This document shows positions 56,975 to 64,000 of a DNA stretch of 64,000 bases, piece after piece; position 1 is the first letter of the stretch, and each line of letters starts with the position of its first letter. The notes under the pieces are model-generated. The model saw only the letters and a program-made list of their open reading frames with translations. It did not search any database and was not told the origin of the DNA. The DNA lies in assembly GCA_044224315.1 (NCBI GenBank), contig JBGAKR010000008.1, positions 62,001-126,000 on the forward strand, written 5' to 3'. Origin of the DNA: JAGXTF01 sp044224315. GTDB taxonomy: Bacteria; Bacteroidota; Bacteroidia; NS11-12g; UBA955. A program made the translations under genes and the position numbers.

Positions 56975-57529
56975 ATGAACCACGGAACACACAACTTCAG
57001 CAATCTGGCCCAAGCTTTAAACAAAGTGGAAGCCAACCTGCAACAGTTGTGTGTTTTTGTGGATTCAGAGCAGATGCTGAGTCTTGATTTCCAGGAAGTG
57101 ATTCAAAAGCGCATCAATCAAAGTTCAAAACAAAATCCAACTAACTTGAACCAAGCAAAAATCAATGCCAACACCGCCAGTTGCGAAAGCAATCATTTAA
57201 CCCCTGCCAGGGTTGAAGTGGCTGAAAACTACAATGCTGCCAGCGCTGTAGATTTTCGTTTTCACATGGCTATTGGATTGCGGTTAAAAAGCCTTTCCGG
57301 CCTGATGTCCGGTTTGTTTGTTAATTGGAGGTTGAAACATACCGCAATCACCGCTATTTTAAGTACCGGATTGCGTTTTGGATTTAAAAAAGATGTGGCT
57401 CCACTTTCTGGAAATCAACCATCTGTTCGCCAAATGGAATTAAAGCTCAATCAATTGCGCCAGGATTTAAAACAGGTGATTAACAAATGTGAATCACAGT
57501 ATACCGGCAATCAATATTGGTTGAGTTAA
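56975..57529 (+). CDS. Unknown 184-residue protein
   Basis: I recognise no family. The N-terminal half is helical (FSNLAQALNKVEANLQQLCV), the middle is Asn/Ala-rich and low-complexity, then a more hydrophobic region (FRFHMAIGLRLKSLSGLMSG) and a C-terminal helix (MELKLNQLRQDLKQVINKC) with coiled-coil heptads. No signal peptide. It follows the T9SS gene by 65 nt on the same strand and may share its transcript. TCAGGTAGAG immediately precedes its ATG. Confidence 0.6.
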   Translation: MNHGTHNFSNLAQALNKVEANLQQLCVFVDSEQMLSLDFQEVIQKRINQSSKQNPTNLNQAKINANTASCESNHLTPARVEVAENYNAASAVDFRFHMAIGLRLKSLSGLMSGLFVNWRLKHTAITAILSTGLRFGFKKDVAPLSGNQPSVRQMELKLNQLRQDLKQVINKCESQYTGNQYWLS

Positions 57530-57631
57530 ATCCCCGTTTTTCCCCGCTTAAGTGAGATCAAACCAATCCAAACCAAACGAATCGAACCTAACTCAAACAA
57601 GTAAAGATTAAACCAAGCACCCAAACCAGAA

Positions 57632-57811
57632 ATGAATAACCCAAAAGAAATAAAAACAAACCCGGGCATAGCGAAAACAAGAAGCAAGGCGAATGAAATT
57701 ATCGCCCCCCTTGTTTGGCTGTTGGATATATGCCTGGATTTAAGTTTGGACCTGTATAAAACAAAAGGCCTGGATAAAAATCCAGACCCTTTGTTCATAA
57801 TTCTCAGGTAG
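57632..57811 (+). CDS. Possible small protein (59 aa)
   Basis: ATG 57632 to TAG 57811, in the same direction as the unknown 184-residue gene. The product starts MNNPKEIKTNPGIAKTRSKA and then has an amphipathic helix (IIAPLVWLLDICLDLSLDLY). The amino-acid composition looks protein-like and the stop lies in the left arm of an inverted repeat. There is no family match and no direct evidence of expression. Confidence 0.3.
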   Translation: MNNPKEIKTNPGIAKTRSKANEIIAPLVWLLDICLDLSLDLYKTKGLDKNPDPLFIILR

Positions 57812-57869
57812 AGCCCGTTTTCCCTCTAAGAAACTTAAGTGGATCAAACCATTCCACCGGCCCTACCTG
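57805..57869. repeat. Inverted repeat, 11-bp arms
   Basis: CAGGTAGAGCC (57805-57815) and GGCCCTACCTG (57859-57869) pair with one mismatch, and AAGTGG/CCAC pairs inside. It sits 20 nt past the end of the PKD gene but has no T-run on the side needed for termination of that gene. Confidence 0.45.
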
Positions 57870-57888
57870 AAAAAAATAAGATTATTCA

Positions 57889-60800
57889 TCAGCGCAAAAG
57901 CGTAATTGTTCCGTTAAATACATAAGATTTACCTGCCATATCTTTAGCTACGATATAATAAGCGTAAACACCATCAGGGGCAGGTTGGTTCTCGTAATTG
58001 CCGTCCCAGGCGTTTAAACACTCAGTTCCGTCAAATACTTTTTGGCCCCAGCGATTGAAAATTTTCATTTCATAGCCGCTAAAAAACACCCCATCGGGTC
58101 TGAATTTCTCATTCAGGTTATTGGCATCAGGGGTAAAGGCATTGGGCACAAAAAAACGAATCTCGGGTACATATTGGGTATGATTAGATACAGAAACAAC
58201 ATGGTAAGAACTATCCGGATAGGCCAAAGGCTGCTCGCGGGTAGCAATAACCCTGTAAATGATATCCTGTACGCAGGTTTTAGGTATCTGATTGTCGATA
58301 AACGACAAAACATGGCCATCTACTTCACCAATGTGAATAAAACTGCTGCCACCTATGCTGCGTTCGATGCTGTAAGATTTTACACCCTCATTCCAGTAGA
58401 TATATGGCGACCAGCTTAGCACTGCGTCCTGGTTTTCGCCCTGGCCTTTAACTTTCAAAACAATATTGCGACCCACATTGCTGGCTTTGCTGGTGGTGTT
58501 GCAAACGTCGGTAGCAGTTACATAATAGCTGTATTTTACATTTTGAACATCGGTATTATGGTCCTGCAGATTCATTTTAAAAGAATCTATTTTATCGGCA
58601 ATCAACTCCCAGCCATTGTTCGAATTGCGGTATACAGAATAGTAGGAGATTGGATTGCGGGGTTTTACGGGCATTACCCATTCGGTAAGGTTAAATGCAT
58701 TATTCTCTACAGTGGTGCGCCATACCTCGGGGGCCGGAACGGGCATAAAGTGAACCGGTTTGCAATGGGCAGTATCACTAAAACTGTTTATGGCATAGTT
58801 TCCGGCTTTTTTACCTTCAATTTTATAGTCGTACTCCATTTTGCAAAGCACATTGGTATCGTTATAGGCAAGGTTTGTACCCGGCACAGAATCAATTAAT
58901 GTGAAGCATTCGCCGTTTTTGGGTTTTCTCCAAATTTGGTATTGGGCTACTTTTTTCCAACCTACATAGGGGGTCCATTTTACCAAACTGGCGTTGGTAT
59001 CGCCAAAGGCTTTGGTTTCTATGGTGCAATGGGGAGCAATTTTGGTAGAATCGGTTTCAACACCGCAGAAATTGCGCTGGCGGATCTGGTGGCACCAGCT
59101 TTGATTCAGGGTATTGAGGCCACGGGCCAGAAGATTGGTATCGGCCCTGTCTGTGGTAGTGGCAATTTTCTCCCATTTGTTTTTTCTGAAAACATACAGG
59201 CTTTGGTCTTTAAAATCGGGCTCGCGGCTTTCAGCAAAGCGGGTTTCGGTGGTAAAATTGTCTACCACACTGCTGCGGTAAATTTCTAGCGCAGGAGGTG
59301 CAGCTGTATCGCCTACTTTCAGAAATACCTGGTTTGAGAAGCTATCATAGCAGCCTGCACTATTGCGGATAATGAAAGACATAGGGATAATACCGCGGGT
59401 ATTGGCCACATAGGTATAGGGTGATCCGGTTACCAGTTTGTGGTTTACATACAACCAACGGTTGGTAATATTGGTGTCGGAGCTGCTTTTATCAATGAGG
59501 GTAATTTTATTGCCCAGGCACAACTCTTGTTTTGGAGTTTGCAACATGGCTTTGGCACTGTAGGTAACATAAACGGCACTGGCTGTGTCGCTGCATTTGT
59601 TTATACTATTGATGGTTACACCCAGATAGTTGTTTTTAATTTGGGTAAATTTCACATTCACACTGTCGCCATACCCAAGGCTGCTGCCATTCAGGGTCCA
59701 GGCGATAGAGGCTATGGCATCGGCAGATTTGGTTTCGTGCGAAACACGGTATTGGGTATTGGCGCATACGGCACCACCGTGCAGGTGTACTTCCGGACGG
59801 GCGTATACACGAATGGTATCTTTAGGTTCAGGCGAAAACTGGCAGCCATTGCTATCGGTAAGGATAATGCGGGGTACATACACTCCGGCGCGGCTGTACT
59901 GGTGTTTTTGATTGTTGTTATTCAGCACCACACCGTCTCCCATATCGAATGAAATGCGGCTAACACCCTTAGAAACTGTTGCAGAGAGGTCTACATTTAA
60001 AGGGGTGCAACCATTGTTGTTGCTGATTTTAAAGCTGCCTTTGGGGCCGTTTACTACCGCCAGTTTGGGCACAGTAAAGGTGTCGAAGCAGTTTACAACA
60101 TTGCCCACAATCAGTGATACGCCGTATTTACCGGGTATAACATACATTTTGGCATTGCTTATTTTGGATGAGGTGGTGTTGTCACCAAAGTCCCATTTTC
60201 TGAAATTGACAGGGGCAGATCCTTCGTCGGAAGAATCAACAAAGCCCACGTGGAGGGGTGGACATGCAACCAAAGTGTCCGCCAACACTTTGAATCGCGC
60301 AACGGGTTTACCCGCTTTTACCTGAAAGGATCTGCTGGTGCTGTTATTGCACCCCCTGTCATCGCTAATGGTGAGTGTTACATCCAATCTACCTGAACCA
60401 TGCATTTGCACAGTATCAGATTGTTTGTTGCTTTTTTTAATTCCAAAGTCCCAGAGATAGGTATAGTTTACACCTGGCAGTGGGTTTTTGTTACCTGCAT
60501 TGAAAGACAATACAGGGTTTAAACAGTCGTGGTCGTTTTGACCCAACATCTGAATATCGGGAGTGGGTCCGCCGATTTTTACCAGGAAAGAATCATCATG
60601 CAGGCAGCCCAAATCGTCGGATTTGCGCAGGTGTACCCACATTTCGGGTTCTTTGCTTTTATAGGTAATAGTAATAACGGATACAGAATCGCGGACGAAT
60701 GCTTTTTTGTCAACATCCCAGATAGGGTTCGTCCAGTTGCTGAAGTAATCATCCCGCAATTCCAGCACCACTGGAAAGCAAGATTTGCTGATATTGCTTA

Positions 60801-63174
60801 CCACAGGCTTCATAGCCCCGGCGTTCAGCACTTTGAATTTTACAGTTTTTGACCGGGTGCATACATACTTTTTGTTGGTAACGCTTAGGGTAAGAGTGTA
60901 GTTGCCTTCTGGCAGAAAGAGCTTTTCAAGGTTGCGTTGCCTGTATGTAGTTTTAGTGCCATCACTGGCGTTGGTCAGGGTCCATGTAAATAAGGTATCA
61001 TGAACCCCACTGTATCCGTTAATCGTATTTAAAATATGTGTTTTGCAATCTATGGCATAGCTGAAACCGGCATCCTGCGGATCGGTATTGTAATCCATTA
61101 ACATGCTGTCTTTGCAGTGTGTGGTATCATTTACCGCAAATAGATACAGTTTTTTAGTGGTTAATGGCAATTCTATAGGCAGGGCAAAGTCTTTAACTGT
61201 TTTGCCTGCTGCAGTCTGGTACCTCCACCAGGTGCTGGTATAATAGCTGCTTTGGTTTAAACCTACTACGGTATCTTTATCGCAGTAGGCGTGCACAAAT
61301 CCTTTCAGGTATGGGCCCATTACATCGATAAACAGTTCGTCCTGGGTAACACAGCCATACGAATTGTTGGTAAAAGTAAGGCGCACTTTGGGTTTGGGCT
61401 CAGTTCTGAATTTCAGAATGGCTGAATCTTTACCGGGGAAAGGAATGGTATCTTTATTGAACCAGCTCCAGAAAAAAGCCACCGTATCCATGGCTTTTAT
61501 AGGGCTGTGGTTAATTACTTTAAATGGTTCGTTGCTGCAGATTTGTTTTTTATCGGTGGTATAATCGGCAGGTACTTTAATCCCAGCACCCAGAAAATAG
61601 GCATTAGAATCCATGCAGCCATTTACATCGGTAACGGCCAAGAACAGCAATGTAACCCCAAAACGGTTGTTGGTAAAGCTGATAGACTTGTTTGAAGAAG
61701 AGATATTTAATGGGGGGCAGGTCCATTTATAAGTTTTAATTGGGGCCTCGCTTTTACCGTTGTATTCGGCACCACTGGTATAGGGCATGCAGCCCATGTT
61801 TTTATACACCCAGGCACTAGCAAATGGGCCTTGAATGCGCACATTGATACTGTCGGATGTAACACCGCAACCGAGATTGGAAGGCGCTGTAACCTTGATT
61901 TTTATTACCCGGTTGGTATCCTGGTTGATGAAATAAGTATTGTTTTTCACCGCCATGGCATTTTTAAAAGTGTCGCGGTACCATTGAATGTTGCCAATGT
62001 TGGTTCCGCTGGCGGTAAGTTTTAATTGCAGATTGGGGTTGCGGCAAACGGTAGTGTCGCGCATAGACAGTTTTACAACCGGTTTTGGATTTACAGAAAT
62101 TACCAGTGGTTTTTGGCTATAGCTGGTGCATTTGTCCCATACATATCGGAGTTTCACACTATAATTTCCGCTGTTTTGGTAAAGTTTACCGGGGTTTTCG
62201 GCATGGTTGGTACTGTCGCCATCGCCAAAATTCCAGGTATACTCGCCACTGGCATCAACCGGAGTGCTGCGGCCAAAAAATTGCAACTGCTGATTGGTGC
62301 AAATGGTGGTATTGGCCGCAATAAAATCGGCCACCGGGGGATTGATTTTTATCATGGAGGGCTCGGTAACCCGGCGTTGGCAGCCATTTTTATCAGTCAC
62401 CAGCAGCGATATGTTAAAATCGCCACGGCGGGTAAAGTTATGCTTGGGATTTGGAACTGTAGCACTGCCACTGTCTCCAAAATCCCAGGCATAGGAAAAA
62501 GGCCCGGTTCCGCTGGCTGTTGAGTTAAACTCAATCAGAACCGGAGCTTTGCACTTGGCTTTAATATCACTGCCCATGGAAACAACAGGCAGTGCATTTA
62601 CGGCAATGAAGTTGTATTCTTTCAGTGTGCTGATGCATCCATTCTCATCGGTCACAGCCAATGAGATATCGTATTTACCTTTGGAAAGCCAGGCATAATT
62701 GCGGGCTTTGCCATAGATTACATCCCCGTTTCCCAGATCCCAGCCATACTTAATTATAGCGCCATCGCCTTTCACAGACTGGTCGGTGAGCAAAACGGAG
62801 TCGCCTGCGCATACTACTTTTTTATCAGAGGTAAAGGCGGCAACAGGCGATTTAAATACCGTAATAAAGTCGCGCAGTATTAAAGTATCGGTGGCGCCGG
62901 CTTTATCCCATACAATAAGAGTAATACTGTATTTGCCAGGAATATTGTATACCGCAGAAGGGGCTACCAACTTGCTTGTATTGGTATTGCCCAGATTCCA
63001 GTAATAATCTACTGCACCCGTACTTCTATTAATGAAGTCGATTTTTAGAGGTGCACATCCACTTAGAGGAGTGGCGGTAAAGTCGGCAATGGGTTTTGCC
63101 GACAAGGTTTCAAAGTTTGGGCCAGAGAGGAGGCAGGCTAAAATAGCCGCCATAGCCCAGGTTTTGGTTGACAT
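57889..63174 (-). CDS. Giant PKD-repeat protein with gliding-motility/T9SS type B (CHU_C) C-terminal domain
   Basis: 1,761 residues. Signal peptide MSTKTWAMAAILACLLSG, then PKD domains (IADFTATPLSGCAPLKIDF; YYWNLGNTN; YAWDFGDSGSATVPNP; YTWNFGDGDSTNHAENPG; FRKWDFGDNTT) and several Ig-like modules. Two FnIII-like modules (WTPYVGWKKVAQYQIWRK; LSWSPYIYWNEGVKSYSIE) lie near the end, then a CHU_C domain of about 85 residues: VPNAFTPDANNLNEKFRP, MKIFNRWGQKVFDG, WDGNYENQPAPDGVYAYYI, FNGTITLLR. Such proteins are exported by T9SS and anchored on the surface as adhesins. The promoter TTG, 19 nt, TAGGTTTG lies upstream. Confidence 0.93.
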   Translation of the reverse strand: MSTKTWAMAAILACLLSGPNFETLSAKPIADFTATPLSGCAPLKIDFINRSTGAVDYYWNLGNTNTSKLVAPSAVYNIPGKYSITLIVWDKAGATDTLILRDFITVFKSPVAAFTSDKKVVCAGDSVLLTDQSVKGDGAIIKYGWDLGNGDVIYGKARNYAWLSKGKYDISLAVTDENGCISTLKEYNFIAVNALPVVSMGSDIKAKCKAPVLIEFNSTASGTGPFSYAWDFGDSGSATVPNPKHNFTRRGDFNISLLVTDKNGCQRRVTEPSMIKINPPVADFIAANTTICTNQQLQFFGRSTPVDASGEYTWNFGDGDSTNHAENPGKLYQNSGNYSVKLRYVWDKCTSYSQKPLVISVNPKPVVKLSMRDTTVCRNPNLQLKLTASGTNIGNIQWYRDTFKNAMAVKNNTYFINQDTNRVIKIKVTAPSNLGCGVTSDSINVRIQGPFASAWVYKNMGCMPYTSGAEYNGKSEAPIKTYKWTCPPLNISSSNKSISFTNNRFGVTLLFLAVTDVNGCMDSNAYFLGAGIKVPADYTTDKKQICSNEPFKVINHSPIKAMDTVAFFWSWFNKDTIPFPGKDSAILKFRTEPKPKVRLTFTNNSYGCVTQDELFIDVMGPYLKGFVHAYCDKDTVVGLNQSSYYTSTWWRYQTAAGKTVKDFALPIELPLTTKKLYLFAVNDTTHCKDSMLMDYNTDPQDAGFSYAIDCKTHILNTINGYSGVHDTLFTWTLTNASDGTKTTYRQRNLEKLFLPEGNYTLTLSVTNKKYVCTRSKTVKFKVLNAGAMKPVVSNISKSCFPVVLELRDDYFSNWTNPIWDVDKKAFVRDSVSVITITYKSKEPEMWVHLRKSDDLGCLHDDSFLVKIGGPTPDIQMLGQNDHDCLNPVLSFNAGNKNPLPGVNYTYLWDFGIKKSNKQSDTVQMHGSGRLDVTLTISDDRGCNNSTSRSFQVKAGKPVARFKVLADTLVACPPLHVGFVDSSDEGSAPVNFRKWDFGDNTTSSKISNAKMYVIPGKYGVSLIVGNVVNCFDTFTVPKLAVVNGPKGSFKISNNNGCTPLNVDLSATVSKGVSRISFDMGDGVVLNNNNQKHQYSRAGVYVPRIILTDSNGCQFSPEPKDTIRVYARPEVHLHGGAVCANTQYRVSHETKSADAIASIAWTLNGSSLGYGDSVNVKFTQIKNNYLGVTINSINKCSDTASAVYVTYSAKAMLQTPKQELCLGNKITLIDKSSSDTNITNRWLYVNHKLVTGSPYTYVANTRGIIPMSFIIRNSAGCYDSFSNQVFLKVGDTAAPPALEIYRSSVVDNFTTETRFAESREPDFKDQSLYVFRKNKWEKIATTTDRADTNLLARGLNTLNQSWCHQIRQRNFCGVETDSTKIAPHCTIETKAFGDTNASLVKWTPYVGWKKVAQYQIWRKPKNGECFTLIDSVPGTNLAYNDTNVLCKMEYDYKIEGKKAGNYAINSFSDTAHCKPVHFMPVPAPEVWRTTVENNAFNLTEWVMPVKPRNPISYYSVYRNSNNGWELIADKIDSFKMNLQDHNTDVQNVKYSYYVTATDVCNTTSKASNVGRNIVLKVKGQGENQDAVLSWSPYIYWNEGVKSYSIERSIGGSSFIHIGEVDGHVLSFIDNQIPKTCVQDIIYRVIATREQPLAYPDSSYHVVSVSNHTQYVPEIRFFVPNAFTPDANNLNEKFRPDGVFFSGYEMKIFNRWGQKVFDGTECLNAWDGNYENQPAPDGVYAYYIVAKDMAGKSYVFNGTITLLR

Positions 63175-63193
63175 TTCTTAGAGGTTTGATATG

Positions 63194-63223
63194 CAAACCT
63201 ACTTCGGATTTTTAAAAATTCAA
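63194..63223 (-). promoter_or_regulatory. Promoter of the PKD/CHU_C gene
   Basis: On the minus strand TTG (63223-63221) and TAGGTTTG (63201-63194) are exactly 19 nt apart, about 20 nt before the ATG at 63174. The 21-bp repeats begin 2 bp upstream of the TTG. Confidence 0.65.
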
Positions 63224-63224
63224 T

Positions 63225-63287
63225 GTTTCGTTAATTGAAAGTCTTGTTTCGTAAATTGAAAACTGGCATTCCTAAAAAATTGGACAT
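63225..63287 (+). promoter_or_regulatory. Two or three 21-bp-phased repeats at the PKD/CHU_C promoter
   Basis: TTTCGTTAATTGAAA (63226-63240) and TTTCGTAAATTGAAA (63247-63261) are exactly 21 bp apart; a weaker third row (ATTCCTAAAAAATTG) starts 21 bp later. They abut the minus-33 box, an activator-like position. Same core as the arrays at 25565 and 55700. Confidence 0.55.
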
Positions 63288-64000
63288 AGTGGATAAATTC
63301 CTTTGCAGTACTGAGTTTAGCAATAAATAACATTAATATTGACAAAAAAACGAATAAATCATAACGATTAAAAAATCAAATACTTAGAAAAAGTTTAGTA
63401 TTTTTCCGTAAATGATACTATTTATTTAATTTCTAAAAGAAGTGTAATGATTAACGAAAGTATTAAAATGATTAATGAGGCAAAAATAGCATTTGGGGGT
63501 GACAGAGGTCACAATCGAAACAATAAATGGTAGAAAAACGAATGTGTTTTTAAAATCAAATGCGAAAAAAAACAGTATTTAGGATTCTGAATATTTTGGC
63601 ATTCAGTGATATCTTTAGCAAGCCTGGAAGTTAAATTGACAGTGAAAAAAGGGTAAAAAATGCCCCAAAATGCGTGTTTTTTTTGCCGGGAAATTGGCTA
63701 AAACCTGGATTATATGCGTGATATTTTCGGATTTCTGTGCCGAAGATTAAAAAAAGACAAAAAATTATAGAATAAATGTTCGGTCTATAAAGTGAAGTAT
63801 TTCAGTAGTTTAAATACCGTTTTCGTAAACCATAAAGCATGTTTGGTACGGTTATTTTACAAATTAGGCTTTGAAATGCGGAAATTTAAAATAAATTCGC
63901 ATCCTACCTGAAACCTCTGAATCTTAATTTTCGAATACTACGTAAATAGTATTGAAAAGGGAAACAGAAAAGAGCTAACTAATAAAACTTAAACATAAAA
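63288..64000. other. Gene-free right end
   Basis: AT-rich, no open reading frame with coding signs. It holds the phased repeats at 63778-63861. The last 100 nt look like a leader of a gene that would begin just past the window on the plus strand (AAACCTCTGAATC, then an A-rich end), by analogy with the leader upstream of the T9SS gene at 55863. Confidence 0.4.
63778..63861 (+). promoter_or_regulatory. Four TNGTAAACC-like repeats phased at 21 bp, right edge
   Basis: Rows starting at 63778, 63799, 63820 and 63841 read GTTCGGTCTATAAAG, TTTCAGTAGTTTAAA, TTTCGTAAACCATAAA and TTTGGTACGGTTA. The third is the best match. By analogy with the other arrays, they may control a gene to the right of the window. 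Confidence 0.45.

Larger units (their letters stand above)
57530..57888. other. Gap with a possible short gene and a long inverted repeat
   Basis: The first 100 nt are A/C-rich leader-like sequence (repeated CAAACCAA-type words). A 59-codon frame follows, then an inverted repeat (57805-57869). No terminator with a T-run on the minus strand is seen just after the PKD gene. Confidence 0.4.

Noticed and set aside
56965..57813. TCAGGTAGAG repeated before the 184-residue gene and inside the inverted repeat, with CTACCTGA copies elsewhere
   Set aside because: The shared eight-base core is expected about twice by chance in 64 kb on both strands, so four hits are not convincing.

Overview
The window reads as a chromosomal segment of a free-living, aerobic member of the Bacteroidota. 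The evidence is convergent. Seven exported proteins end in type IX secretion (T9SS) sorting domains: six type A-like and one gliding-motility/CHU_C type. Promoters fit the Bacteroidota consensus TTG or TTTG, then 16-21 nt, then TAnnTTTG, and Shine-Dalgarno sequences are mostly absent. Phylum-typical families are present (DUF4837, DUF4290 beside murA, long LepB, Rho with a disordered insert, Asp-type MurA). I cannot place it below phylum level. There are no rRNA, tRNA, CRISPR or intact transposase genes.

Layout. 1-3,090: an outer-membrane protein and a vanadium haloperoxidase/PAP2 lipoprotein (cut by the left edge), then a small exported-protein gene broken by an in-frame stop. 3,083-9,366: a tight leftward cluster (DUF4837 lipoprotein, purN, two unknowns, FMN reductase, MOSC protein, L,D-transpeptidase) behind a separate MltD-type lytic transglycosylase. 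9,521-13,403: alanine dehydrogenase converging on dapB-lepB, with a repeat-rich gap between them. 13,556-18,487: a T9SS protein, two small membrane proteins, mltG, a HEAT-repeat protein with a 50-codon partner, and a metalloprotease. 18,738-21,425: nuoABCD closed by a terminator, so the other complex I genes must lie elsewhere. 21,765-25,466: a large multi-domain T9SS protein. 25,906-35,129: rho, pdeM, mscS, an acidic protein with apaG, an SDR, a T9SS protein, murA with its DUF4290 partner, and a lipoprotein. 35,540-35,746: a MITE-like element touching the stop codon of a glycosyltransferase paired with a polysaccharide deacetylase. 37,593-47,029: kmo, a marR/DUF6069/pirin operon with duplicated operator-like sites, two T9SS proteins, an F420-type reductase and an Ldh-family dehydrogenase. 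47,118-50,736: two exported proteases side by side, a trypsin-ankyrin fusion and a metacaspase. 50,886-54,103: an NRDE protein, an M61 peptidase, a c-type cytochrome-like lipoprotein and an ABM-domain protein. 54,104-55,862: a gene-free repeat island. 55,863-64,000: a T9SS protein, an unknown protein, a possible short gene and a 1,761-residue PKD/CHU_C adhesin-like protein, then a gene-free right end.

The most unusual content is repeated non-coding DNA. First, degenerate repeats with core TNGTAAACC are phased at exactly 21 bp upstream of three genes for T9SS cargo, and again at the right edge; they look like a shared operator array. Second, a minisatellite of about 22 units of 21 bp, each partly palindromic, is open in reading frames on both strands. 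Third, arrays of ACAGCCG at 11-12 bp spacing begin within 10 nt of the stop codon of two unrelated genes, in the same orientation relative to each gene. A pair of exported proteases (metacaspase and trypsin-ankyrin) is the best protein-level candidate for an undescribed system.

Positions come from manual counting; in homopolymer runs they may be off by one.
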